Assembly: GCF_041240605.1 (NCBI RefSeq)
Contig: NZ_CP162487.1
Span: 3,851,001 to 3,915,000 of the forward strand
Source: Xanthomonas sp. DAR 80977
Lineage (GTDB): Bacteria; Pseudomonadota; Gammaproteobacteria; Xanthomonadales; Xanthomonadaceae
Reading direction: 5' to 3'
DNA length: 64,000 nucleotides
Position 1 is the stretch's first letter. Each line of letters begins with the position of its first letter. The position numbers were made by a program, and so were the translations under genes. Under the pieces are notes generated by a model. The model was not told where the DNA came from, ran no database searches, and saw nothing but the letters and a program-made list of their open reading frames with translations. Positions 42,201 through 52,450 of the stretch are shown piece after piece.

Positions 42201-44815
42201 GGCTGGTCGAACACCATGTAGCCCGTGATGTTGCTCTGATTCCTGGGGTTGGTGGTCTGGGTCAGGAACCCGGACAGGTATTGGGTGGTGGTGGTCAGCA
42301 GGCCCAGCTCGCTGTCCTGGGAAACCGATGTGGTCCGGCCCAGGGCGTCGTACTCGGTCCAGGTTCCCGTTCCCAGTTGGTCGGTGGTACCCGGATAGGA
42401 AGCGAACAGCACACGCCCAGCGTGGTCGTACTGGTAACGATTGAAGCGTTGCGTGGCCGCGACGTTGGCCGTGTCCTGCTCTTGCACCAACAATGGACGA
42501 AACAGCCCATCGAAGTAGGTGATCTTCCTGCTGTTCCCGGTTGCGATCGTCTGCCGCCAGTGCCCGGAGCCAATACCGAACTCGGCCGCATCGACACGCT
42601 CGAACGACAGCGTGGTCGGCGCCCACGCCACGGTATCGCCCGAGGGATAGGCGATGCCGCTGATGCGCCCCATCGCATCGTACGTGTAGGACGTCGTATA
42701 GCCGTTCTCATCGGTCACCGAGTCGATCAAGCCGCGATTGCTGACCACGGCCGAGTCGCTGGTTCCATCCGCATAGGCAATGTTCTGCGGCAGGCCGAGC
42801 TTCCATCCCCCCAGTGTGGTGGTGTTGCTGTTGCCATCGGTCACCGACGCCACCGTGCCATCGGTGTTGTAGCCGATCGACTGGATCAGTTTGCCGAAAC
42901 GGCTGATCTGCGTGGGCAGCGCAGTCGCAGCGTCGTAGCTGGTGCTCGACATGACCTCTGCCGCACCCGGTGCCGTCTTGGTCACCGAGGCCACTTGCCC
43001 CAGCACCCACTTGCCCAGGTTGTCGCTGTAGGCGGTGGCCTCGGTCCGGGAGTTCCCCATCGTACTGGAACGGGTGACGCTGGTCGGGCGCGCGAACACG
43101 TCGTAGGCATTCACCAGCGACTGGAACGAAACGCCCTGCTGCGTGATCGTGGTCCGCTTCAGCGGACGCAGCCCCGATGTCGAGATATCGTCGTTGTTGC
43201 CCATATTGTCGGAGCCGACAAGATTCGGGAACGGCATGGCAGCGACATCCGCGGTGGCGACATACTCGTTCTCGCTCGTGCTCAGGATCGTCACGACATC
43301 GCCCGAGCTTCCAGTGGTCACGGTCCCGGTCTCCGCCCCCAGGTCCACGCCTTCGTTGAGCTGGTACCAGGCGCCGAACTTGTAGCGTTTGAAGTCGTTG
43401 TCCGGACCCCGCATTTCGGTCTGCATCGACTTGCTGCAGGTCAGTTCGGGATTGGGAAGATCCGTGCGCGCGCAGGTTTCCTCGTAGGCCAGCGGCCGTG
43501 CGCCGATATCATAGGTATAGGTCCACTGCATCGATGGCAGGCCGGGCCCGGCGATCGACTTGCTGACCAGCGTCAGGGTATCCGAGAAATTCGGAATGGT
43601 CAGATACTGGTAGGTGGTGCTGGGGCCCGCGGCATCGAGGAAGCTGTTGCACTGTTTGGGAATGTTGTGGCGGAAGTGCCGCTTCACCGAGAACGAATAG
43701 GTTGCGGTCGCATTGCTCGGCAAGGTCACCGCATAGGTGAAATCCCCGCTCGAAGGCTCCGGCAGCGGGCACCGAGCCGTGTCTGTGTACAGCGGCAACG
43801 AAGGGCTGGGAAGAATCTCCATGTTGCCGGTCTGGACATAGCGCGACTGCGCACCATCGGGCTGCGTCACCGTCAACGACTTATCGCCATAGGTATATGT
43901 CCAATTTCCCACACTGGACTCGACTGCGGTGATGTTGCCGCCGGAGGTGCCGGTCACACTGATGTAGCGGCCGTCGCTGGCGTCGATCCGCGACAGCTGG
44001 TCGCCGTTGTAGGTGTAGGTGACCCAGTTGCCGAAACGGTCCTCGATGCGCGTCGCCAGGAAGAAGACCGCCAAACGGCTCATGGATGCTTTGGCCGAAT
44101 AATTGCCAATGCGCTTGGAGATGTCGGGGTGCGCCTTACTGACGACCCAATCGAAATAATACTTGTCGCCCTCCGGCGACAGCGCCACGAATCCCTCGCC
44201 CGGATATCCGTTCTTGGTGCTGGCCAGACAAGAAATGCGCCAGAAGTTTTTGGTGATCCATGGGTAGCTGGTGCCGTTGCTCGGCGCCGGCAGCTGACTG
44301 GCGGGTTCGTCCAGCATCGCCTGCTCGCCGGCGCCAGGAATGTGCATCCAGTTTCCCGACCAGTAGTCCGAGGCGGTCAAGGTGTAGTTCGGCGGCTGCG
44401 CGGGTTGACTGCAGCGGCTGTTCGGGCTGGAGCCGTACACCTGCCAGCCGTTCGTGCTGAAGACGCCTTTGAGATAGGGCACATCGAGCGATCCGCCGAC
44501 GCCGAACCCGCCCAGTTTGCCGCTACGGCCCGCGCCCTCGTCCTCGATGACATGCGAACGTTGCAGCCGGACGGGGAGCTTGCTGTTGCCTGGAATGTCG
44601 ATATCGGTCCAGTTGAACTCCACCGCACCGTTCTTCAGGCTGACCTGTTCGCCGAAAGAGTCGACGCTCAGCCGACCGATGTCCTGCGACTGCTTGATGC
44701 GCTCGATATATTTCTGATCGAACCTCAACTCCTGCGCATTGGCAAGCGTTGCGAACGCCATCGCCAGCAGGACCACACCTGCGCGCAGGCGAAGAAATGT
44801 GTCGAACTTTTCCAT
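39269..44815 (-). CDS. Secreted YD-repeat (RHS-like) protein with C-terminal FN3 repeats
   Basis: A 1848-residue protein. Signal peptide RAGVVLLAMAFATLANAQ (the ATG at 44815 is chosen for this; upstream codons to 45070 look non-coding). An N-terminal region (to about 650) has YTYNGDQLSRIDASDGRYI and other RHS-encapsulation-type motifs. YD repeats run from about 650 to 1300 (YDAMGRISGIAYPSGD, YDALGRTTSVSQD, YDGAGRRVLDYTTGG). Then come five similar FN3-like units and one divergent one (about 1310-1845). No RHS core follows; it is encoded by the next gene. Roughly 60% G+C, lower than its surroundings. Confidence 0.9.
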   Translation of the reverse strand: MEKFDTFLRLRAGVVLLAMAFATLANAQELRFDQKYIERIKQSQDIGRLSVDSFGEQVSLKNGAVEFNWTDIDIPGNSKLPVRLQRSHVIEDEGAGRSGKLGGFGVGGSLDVPYLKGVFSTNGWQVYGSSPNSRCSQPAQPPNYTLTASDYWSGNWMHIPGAGEQAMLDEPASQLPAPSNGTSYPWITKNFWRISCLASTKNGYPGEGFVALSPEGDKYYFDWVVSKAHPDISKRIGNYSAKASMSRLAVFFLATRIEDRFGNWVTYTYNGDQLSRIDASDGRYISVTGTSGGNITAVESSVGNWTYTYGDKSLTVTQPDGAQSRYVQTGNMEILPSPSLPLYTDTARCPLPEPSSGDFTYAVTLPSNATATYSFSVKRHFRHNIPKQCNSFLDAAGPSTTYQYLTIPNFSDTLTLVSKSIAGPGLPSMQWTYTYDIGARPLAYEETCARTDLPNPELTCSKSMQTEMRGPDNDFKRYKFGAWYQLNEGVDLGAETGTVTTGSSGDVVTILSTSENEYVATADVAAMPFPNLVGSDNMGNNDDISTSGLRPLKRTTITQQGVSFQSLVNAYDVFARPTSVTRSSTMGNSRTEATAYSDNLGKWVLGQVASVTKTAPGAAEVMSSTSYDAATALPTQISRFGKLIQSIGYNTDGTVASVTDGNSNTTTLGGWKLGLPQNIAYADGTSDSAVVSNRGLIDSVTDENGYTTSYTYDAMGRISGIAYPSGDTVAWAPTTLSFERVDAAEFGIGSGHWRQTIATGNSRKITYFDGLFRPLLVQEQDTANVAATQRFNRYQYDHAGRVLFASYPGTTDQLGTGTWTEYDALGRTTSVSQDSELGLLTTTTQYLSGFLTQTTNPRNQSNITGYMVFDQPILDWPVSLSLPEGAYMDIGRDTYGKPLSLTRRNADGSIAVTRSFTYDGYQQLCRSVEPETGATLSAYDGAGNLAWSAAGLDPSTACDASGTAAPIAARKAARTYDARNRIKTLTFPDGNGNTTYTYQPDGLVASMVASDASGNAVTTTYGYNKRRLPSSERLQWGDVDWSAGYAYNANGHLAVQTSPGLSVDYAPNALGQPTQAGTYATGISYYPNGAVKQFTYGNGIAHTMAQNARQLPARSSDVGGGGPLDMAYAYDANANVASVTDYATTRQTRSMTYDGLDRLITAESVMFGGDNVARYSYDVLDNLASVRVHGRDHSYVYDAHNRLSNVTQGAGGSTVIGLAYDVQGNLSNKNGELYQFDYGNRLRSVAGKASYAYDGAGRRVLDYTTGGKRSFYNRDGQLLYADDLRQGKAMAYVYVAGSLVAGISTTTAVLPPPPAPSSAPALSAPSANSTGSYTVSWTSVAASTSYPLEESSNGGTSWSQIYSANDTTKVISGKGSGTYTYRVRACNAGGCSAYSNVGTTVVQLPPASAPSLSAPASNATGSYSVSWTAVASATSYQLDESGNGGGSWSQIYNASGTSIAISGKGNGAYAYRVRACNTSGCSAYSATATTTVALPPSAAPSLSAPASSANGSYSVSWSSVATASSYQLEESGNGGGSWSQIYNAGGTSAAISGKGNGSYAYRVRACNGSGCGAYSATATTTVLLPPSTPSLSVPGSSTNGSYSVSWSGVATASSYQLDESGDGGSNWSQVYNGSGTSAGISGKGNGNYAYRVRACNGSGCSSYSASATTTVLLPPSTPSVSVPTSSNTGSYSVSWSAVATATSYQLEESNNGGSSWSQVYNGGGTSAGISGKGDGSYVYRVRACNGSGCSGMSGTGTVVVALPPPVPTGLKAYYTTPSTSQTRYSASWGASTGATSYMLNGPIVYNGPNRMTASTVSGTPNVSAKFKVCACNNNGCSAWSAEVTAVGQ
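39530..40885 (-). repeat. Tandem FN3 coding repeats, five units of about 270 bp
   Basis: Five consecutive units of about 90 codons inside the RHS-like gene, each with GSYSVSWxxVATAxSYxLxES, WSQxYN, ISGKGxGxYxYRVRACN and a GCSAYS ending. The repeated RACNxxGCxxxS gives one Cys pair per unit. High DNA-level similarity makes copy-number change by recombination likely. A sixth, diverged unit lies at 39272-39530. Confidence 0.85.
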
Positions 44816-45311
44816 GTTGTTCTCGAACTCGATCAGCGACCAATAGATGGCCATGCCTCGCCCGCGGCATGGCATGTGTCCATGAGCCGCAGGAGTGCCT
44901 GGGTTCAATGCATGAGTTTGCAGCGCCGATCGATAGATCGAACGCATCGACCATCTGCGACGCTTTACGTCACTGGTATCCGTTGATATGAAACAGCGCC
45001 CACCGTTGCGGCAAGCACGACAGCACCCGAATGACGATCCATGTTTTCCCCTGATTTCGACACCATGCACCGCTGCGCTTCAGTTCGATGCGCAGCGGAG
45101 CACAAGCCCTTCGCAGACGGCGCAGCCATCAATCCACAGCAGCATTGCACCGCCGATCACCCGCCCCACAACTGTGATAGAGCGCACTCAGGCTTGTCAA
45201 GAGGAGTTCGATGCCCAAGGGCAAGTTGCTATGAAACGTGGGCAACGGGATAGGCAGAACAAGGAAATTTCCCAAGACGAGCCCAAGCGACGCGGCCACC
45301 AGCCCGCCGAC
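44816..45311. other. Gap upstream of the RHS locus
   Basis: 496 bp between the GNAT gene and the RHS-like start, which must hold the RHS promoter. A weak hairpin CCGCTGCGC/GCGCAGCGG (45070-45098, 11-nt loop) has no T-run. No clear promoter hexamers or gene are seen. Confidence 0.5.
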
Positions 45312-45842
45312 TCAATCGTCGGCCAGCCGCGCCCAGCGCTCGTGGTCGCGCCACACCCCGCCGATGCGCAGGTAGCGCGGCGAATAGCCTTCGCGGCGGA
45401 AGCCGGCGCGCTGCACCAGCGCCAGCGAGCGCGCGTTGTCCGGCTGGATGTTGGCCTCCACGCGGTGCAGGCCCAGGTCGGAGAACGCATAGGCCACGCA
45501 CAACCGTAGCGCATGCGTCATCAGGCCGCGGCCTTCGCAGCCAACCATGGCGTGGTAGCCCAGGTAGGCGCTCTGGAAGCAGCCGCCGACGATCTGGCTG
45601 AAGGTGAACAGGCCGGCGACCTCGCCGCTGTCGCGCGCACGCGCCAGCAGCGCGACGTTGCTGCCGTCCAGGGTCTGCGCGTACCAGGCGTTGAAGCCGG
45701 GCACGTCGGTGAACGGATACGCCCACGGATGATGCAGGGCGGTGCTGGCGCGGTGCGCCTGGATCAGCGCGAGCCCGTCGCGGCGCCGCACCCGTGCCAG
45801 CGACACGGCGGCGTCGGCGGCCTGGCTCGCGCTCTGGCCCAT
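45312..45842 (-). CDS. GNAT acetyltransferase, RimJ/RimL-like
   Basis: A 176-residue N-acetyltransferase. The RimJ/RimL signature is visible: AYLGYHAMVGCEGRGLMTHAL, LHRVEANIQPDNARSLALVQRAGFRREGYS and a short C-terminal WRDHERWARL. It may acetylate a protein N terminus or a small molecule; the substrate is unknown. The ATG at 45842 is four bases after the stop of the upstream hypothetical gene. Confidence 0.88.
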   Translation of the reverse strand: MGQSASQAADAAVSLARVRRRDGLALIQAHRASTALHHPWAYPFTDVPGFNAWYAQTLDGSNVALLARARDSGEVAGLFTFSQIVGGCFQSAYLGYHAMVGCEGRGLMTHALRLCVAYAFSDLGLHRVEANIQPDNARSLALVQRAGFRREGYSPRYLRIGGVWRDHERWARLADD

Positions 45843-45846
45843 GGCC

Positions 45847-46257
45847 TCAGCCCGGCAGCGCCGCGCCGGCCCCGCGCTGCATGACCTGCGCGTGGCGGTC
45901 CTTGAACTCGTCGAAGCTCAGCCCCTGCGCCTGCGCATCGGCCTGCGCGGCGTCCTTCAGCGCGTCCGAATACACCAGCCGCACCGGGGTGCCGGCGCGC
46001 TCGTGCAGCTCGGCCGCCTGCATGATCAGCGACAGCACCTGCGCGGCGCTCTCGCTCTGCCCGGCGATGCGCCCGTCCATGCCCAGCACCCACTCGCCGT
46101 CGCGGCGCACGATGCCGGCCAGCAGCGTGCGTTGCTGGTCGCGCAGCTCGGCGTGCGGTTCGATCGCGGTGGCCGCGGCGGCGGCCTCGCTGCGGTGGCG
46201 CAGGCGTTCGGCCAGCTTCTTGCGCACGTCGCGGCGCTGCTTGGACTGGATGGACAT
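45847..46257 (-). CDS. Conserved hypothetical protein, coiled N terminus
   Basis: A 136-residue cytoplasmic protein not recognised. The N terminus (KQRRDVRKKLAERLRHRSEAA) is basic and helical. The middle (LAGIVRRDGEWVLGMDGRI) is beta-rich, and the C-terminal part ends with LSFDEFKDRHAQV. No motif identifies an activity. It is in operon with the GNAT gene (4-bp gap). Confidence 0.72.
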   Translation of the reverse strand: MSIQSKQRRDVRKKLAERLRHRSEAAAAATAIEPHAELRDQQRTLLAGIVRRDGEWVLGMDGRIAGQSESAAQVLSLIMQAAELHERAGTPVRLVYSDALKDAAQADAQAQGLSFDEFKDRHAQVMQRGAGAALPG

Positions 46258-46310
46258 GCGGTTTCCTCAACGGTGACCGCAAGACGATAGCCCAACCGCG
46301 GCGCCGGCGC

Positions 46311-47561
46311 TCATACCGGGTCGGCCGGCTCCAACTGCGGCACCTGGCTGCCCGGCCGCGGCAGGCGCTTGCCGCTGCGCCGCTCCCAGCGCCAGAAGCC
46401 CCAGCCGAGCAGGAAGAACGCGCCCGAGCCCAGCGCCAGGTGGATCGGCCGGCCGCTGAGCAGCGGCGACAGCACCCCGGCCACCACGGTGTTGAGCATC
46501 AGCTGGGTGAAGGCCTGCAGCGAGGACGCCAGCCCGCGCTGGCGCGGGTACATGTCCAGCACCGCCAGCGCCAGGATCGGGAAGATCAGCGCCATGCCCA
46601 CGCCGGCGACGAAGATCGGCAGCACCGCCCACGGCAGCGCGATCTGCGGCGCGATCGCGGTGTAGGCGATGTTGCCGACCACCGACACGCCGCAGCAGAT
46701 GAAGCCGATGCGCACCTGCCGCATCGGCCCGATGCGCCCGGCCATGCGCCCGGACAGGAACGAGCCCAGGGTCATGCCGCCGATGGTCGGGATGAACAGC
46801 CAGGCGAAATCGCGCTCGGTGCGGTGCAGCAGGTCGATGATGAACACCGGCGCCGAGGCGATGTACAGGAACACGCCGGCGAAATTGAACGCACCGGCCG
46901 CGGCCAGGCGCTGGAAGCGCGCATTGAACGCGATCGACACGTAGTCGCGCAACAGCGTGCGCGGCGCCAGCGGCGTGCGCAGTTGCGGCGGATGCGTCTC
47001 CGGCATCCAGCGCAGCGTGGCGACCAGCAGCAGCAGCGAGAACCCGACCAGGAACCAGAAGATCATCGGCCAGCCGGCGCCGGTGGCCAGGATCCAGCCG
47101 CCGATGATCGGCGCGATCGCCGGGGCGATGCCGAAGATCATCGACACCTGGCTCATCAGCCGCTGCGCGTCGTGGCCGTGGTACAGGTCGCGGATCACCG
47201 CGCGGCCGACGATCATGCCCACGCCGGCGGAAAACCCCTGCAGTGCGCGGAACGCCAGCAGCGTGGGCAGGTCGCGCGACAGCGCGCAGCCGGCCGAGGC
47301 CAGGATGAACACCACCAGCCCGCCGACGATCACCCGCTTGCGGCCCCAGGCATCGGACAGCGGCCCGTGCGCCAGGCCCATCAGCGCGTAGGCCAGCAGG
47401 TACACGCTGACCGTCTGCTGGATCGCCACCGGGTCGGCGCGCAGGCGCTGCGCCAGCTGCGGGAACGCCGGGAAGATGGTGTCGATCGAGAACGGGCCGA
47501 ACATCGCCAGCCCGGCCAGCAGCAGTGCCAGGCGGCGGGTCGAGATCGTCGGGAGCGTCAT
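46311..47561 (-). CDS. MFS multidrug efflux transporter, Bcr/CflA family
   Basis: A 416-residue 12-helix transporter of the major facilitator superfamily. Bcr/CflA signatures: FGPFSIDTIFPAFPQLAQRL at the N terminus, the MFS motif GPLSDAWGRKRVIVGGL in loop 2-3, and GAVIRDLY-type RAVIRDLYHGHDAQRL after helix 4. Likely exports drugs or metabolites by proton antiport. The start is the ATG at 47561. No regulator is adjacent, and it is divergent from the gcvP riboswitch region. Confidence 0.9.
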   Translation of the reverse strand: MTLPTISTRRLALLLAGLAMFGPFSIDTIFPAFPQLAQRLRADPVAIQQTVSVYLLAYALMGLAHGPLSDAWGRKRVIVGGLVVFILASAGCALSRDLPTLLAFRALQGFSAGVGMIVGRAVIRDLYHGHDAQRLMSQVSMIFGIAPAIAPIIGGWILATGAGWPMIFWFLVGFSLLLLVATLRWMPETHPPQLRTPLAPRTLLRDYVSIAFNARFQRLAAAGAFNFAGVFLYIASAPVFIIDLLHRTERDFAWLFIPTIGGMTLGSFLSGRMAGRIGPMRQVRIGFICCGVSVVGNIAYTAIAPQIALPWAVLPIFVAGVGMALIFPILALAVLDMYPRQRGLASSLQAFTQLMLNTVVAGVLSPLLSGRPIHLALGSGAFFLLGWGFWRWERRSGKRLPRPGSQVPQLEPADPV

Positions 47562-47828
47562 GCGCAGAATCCTGGAAGGCCGGTCGCGCCAGCCGGGCGG
47601 CGGGCGAACGCGCGACGGCACCGCCCGGCAGGGGGACGGCGCTTGGGGAAAGGGAATGGGGACATGATAAGCCCTCGCGGGCGCCGCGTTAAGCGCCGGC
47701 CGGGCCTGGCCTGCGGCGCCAGCAGGATCGGCCACGCCGCGGAGCCGGCAACCCGCCATGTTCAGCAAGCCGGTCGCGGGCGCGGCCGGGCCTGCCTGCA
47801 CGGCCGCCGTGGGCGCCGCCGGCCACGC

Positions 47829-47834
47829 TATAAT
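47829..47834 (+). promoter_or_regulatory. -10 box (TATAAT) of the gcvP transcript
   Basis: Perfect TATAAT about 15 bp before the glycine riboswitch, so transcription should begin near 47841. A -35 hexamer is not obvious at the expected spacing. Confidence 0.65.
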
Positions 47835-47847
47835 CGCCAGGCAGCAT

Positions 47848-48022
47848 GGTGGGAGAAGCGGGGCGACCCGCTGCCGAAGGCGCAAACGCCCGTAATCGCT
47901 CAGGCCCGATACCACCCGCACCAAGACTCTGGAGAGACCGGTCCAACCCGGCGCCGAAGGGGCACGAAGCGCAGCGCAGCCCGCCGCCGCTTCCAAACTC
48001 TCAGGCAAAAGGACAGAGGGGC
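47848..48022 (+). ncRNA. Tandem glycine riboswitch
   Basis: Two glycine aptamers in series. Aptamer one: GGGAGAAGCGG (47851 on), CTGCCGAAGGCGCAAACGCC, then ATCGCTCAGGCCC and GACTCT. Aptamer two: GGAGAGACCGG (47931 on), GCGCCGAAGGGGCACG, then AACTCTCAGGCAAAAGGACA and GAGGGGC. The conserved CCGAAGG and CTCAGGCAAAAGGAC elements are both present in the second; the first is diverged at the latter. It lies about 105 nt before gcvP, so glycine should turn on the cleavage system when abundant. Confidence 0.92.
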
Positions 48023-48127
48023 ACTGGGAAGACGCGCGGCTTCCCGTCGGTCGTGTCCGCAGCTGCGGCCGACGGCGGCGTTCGTGCGTCCCCCGCCCTT
48101 CGTGCCCTCCTCTGCCGGACGACCGCC

Positions 48128-50989
<2,862 letters not shown>

Positions 50990-51015
50990 CGCGCCGCCAT
51001 CGCCGAGTGGCGCCG

Positions 51016-51049
51016 AAAACCAGCCGCGGATTCCGCGGCTGGTTTTTTT
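51016..51049 (+). terminator. Rho-independent terminator of gcvP
   Basis: Stem AACCAGCCGC/GCGGCTGGTT (51018-51027 with 51035-51044), loop GGATTCC, followed by a run of seven T. It is 27 bp after the gcvP stop. Confidence 0.93.
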
Positions 51050-51415
51050 GTTTCGCAAACGCCGAAGATCGGCTGGGGACACGCCGCTTCGAGGGCCATG
51101 CCCGAACGCGGCGCGCAGCGCGCCAGACGCCTTGCGGCGTCCCGACGCCGCCGCCGAGGCAACTGCAGCGCCAGGCGACCGGGCGTCATTGCCTCAGCTT
51201 TCCGTCACCGCCAGGTTGCAGACGTCGCCGGAGCCGACGACGCGCATGGACAGGCCTGCGCCGCCGGCCGGGGGAGCGTTCGGCACGCCAGGGATATCTT
51301 TTTCGCGAGCCGCCACATGCGCCGCGCGTTCGCTCCCGCCAGCGGCGGACAAGGCCGCGCTGGATCGCGGCGACGCCGACAGGAACGCGGCATGCGACCG
51401 CGCCGGCAACTGCGC
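51050..51415. other. Gap with a possible small minus-strand frame
   Basis: 366 bp without a clear gene. A 71-codon minus-strand frame (51194-51409) ending LSMRVVGSGDVCNLAVTES could be real but has no family and no clear ribosome site. Confidence 0.4.
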
Positions 51416-52147
51416 TCAGTCGCGCTCGACTCCGGGGTCGAAGGCCAGCCCGTCGCCGATCTGTTGCAGGCAGCGCAGCGCCTGCCTGGGCAGCTGGCGC
51501 CACGTCGTGCGCAGCGCAGCGTCCTCGATGCTGCCCTTGCTGAGCTTGGCCTTGCCGGTCAGGTAGTTCACGCTGAGCTCGCTGACTTCGCCGCTGCCGC
51601 GGTGCATGCCATGCACGTCGTAGCCGATCAGCTGGAAACAGCCATGCCCGTAGCGGAACAGGAACGTGGTCTCGGACGTGCTCCAGCTGCCGGCGCTGGC
51701 GAACTGGTGCAGGTTCACCGAGAACGCGCCGCGCGCGATGGAAGGTTCGGCGCCGTCGAGGTAGTCCTCCATGTTCGGCGCGTCCGGCCGCGGGATCAGC
51801 GCGTGATCCTGCAGTGCCAGCCGGTAGCCGCCGTCCTCGGCGAAGGCGACCGCCAGCATGCGCGGGTTGGTGTCGAAACGATCCGGGCCGAAACCGGTGT
51901 TGTCCAGCACGTTGCGCGGTTCGGCCATCTTCAGCACCAGCAACAGATCCGCGCGGCCATCGCCATTCAGATCGCCGCGGCGTTCGAACTCCAGCCGCCA
52001 CCCGGCCGGCACGAAGGCGGACGCATCGCGGCCTTGCGCCGGCAACGTGGGATACGCCACCGCCGGCGGGTCCAGCGCCTGCGCGGCGCCGGCCACGGCC
52101 ACGGCCAGCAACACGGGTAACCACGACCAGGCGGGCTTGGGCGTCAT
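51416..52147 (-). CDS. Exported protein with a calcium-binding-like loop, family unknown
   Basis: A 243-residue exported protein. Signal peptide WLPVLLAVAVAGAAQA (cleavage near 24). A DLNGDGRADLLLVL segment near residue 60 fits the FG-GAP or dockerin-like DxNGDGxxD loop, and such loops bind calcium. The remainder is beta-rich (GHGCFQLIGYDVHGMHR, SELSVNYLTGKAKLSKG). Similar exported proteins are common in Xanthomonas but of unknown role. The ATG at 52147 is used. No partner gene is adjacent. Confidence 0.78.
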   Translation of the reverse strand: MTPKPAWSWLPVLLAVAVAGAAQALDPPAVAYPTLPAQGRDASAFVPAGWRLEFERRGDLNGDGRADLLLVLKMAEPRNVLDNTGFGPDRFDTNPRMLAVAFAEDGGYRLALQDHALIPRPDAPNMEDYLDGAEPSIARGAFSVNLHQFASAGSWSTSETTFLFRYGHGCFQLIGYDVHGMHRGSGEVSELSVNYLTGKAKLSKGSIEDAALRTTWRQLPRQALRCLQQIGDGLAFDPGVERD

Positions 52148-52450
52148 CGCAGGATCACAGGCGCAGGAATGGAACCGCGATGATGGCACGATGCACCGCC
52201 CTGGCCGCGCATGCGCCACACCCCGCACCGCATCAGCCTGGCGCGGCGGCGCCCCGTCTCCAGCGCTTGGTGCCGCACATGCACGGCAGTGGCCAGCGCG
52301 CGCCTGGCCCGACGCAACGCGGCACCGTCCATGCGCTTCGGGTCGCTCGTCCACGCCGCGCGCGCCCAGGCGAACGTCACGCCGGCCTGACCGCGCGGAT
52401 ATCCTGGTCTGCGGTCCAGGCCAGCACACTCGCACCGCGGCGGTGCCGCA
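52148..52450. other. Gap between two minus-strand genes
   Basis: 303 bp without recognisable gene, repeat or terminator. It should contain the promoter of the exported-protein gene. Confidence 0.4.

Noticed and set aside
40505..44986. A 1493-codon plus-strand frame inside the RHS-like gene
   Set aside because: Antisense to a gene with a clear signal peptide and YD repeats; low-complexity composition and no motif.
51194..51409. A confident small gene
   Set aside because: The frame is open for 71 codons but has no family, signal peptide or clear ribosome site; kept only as a possibility in the gap description.
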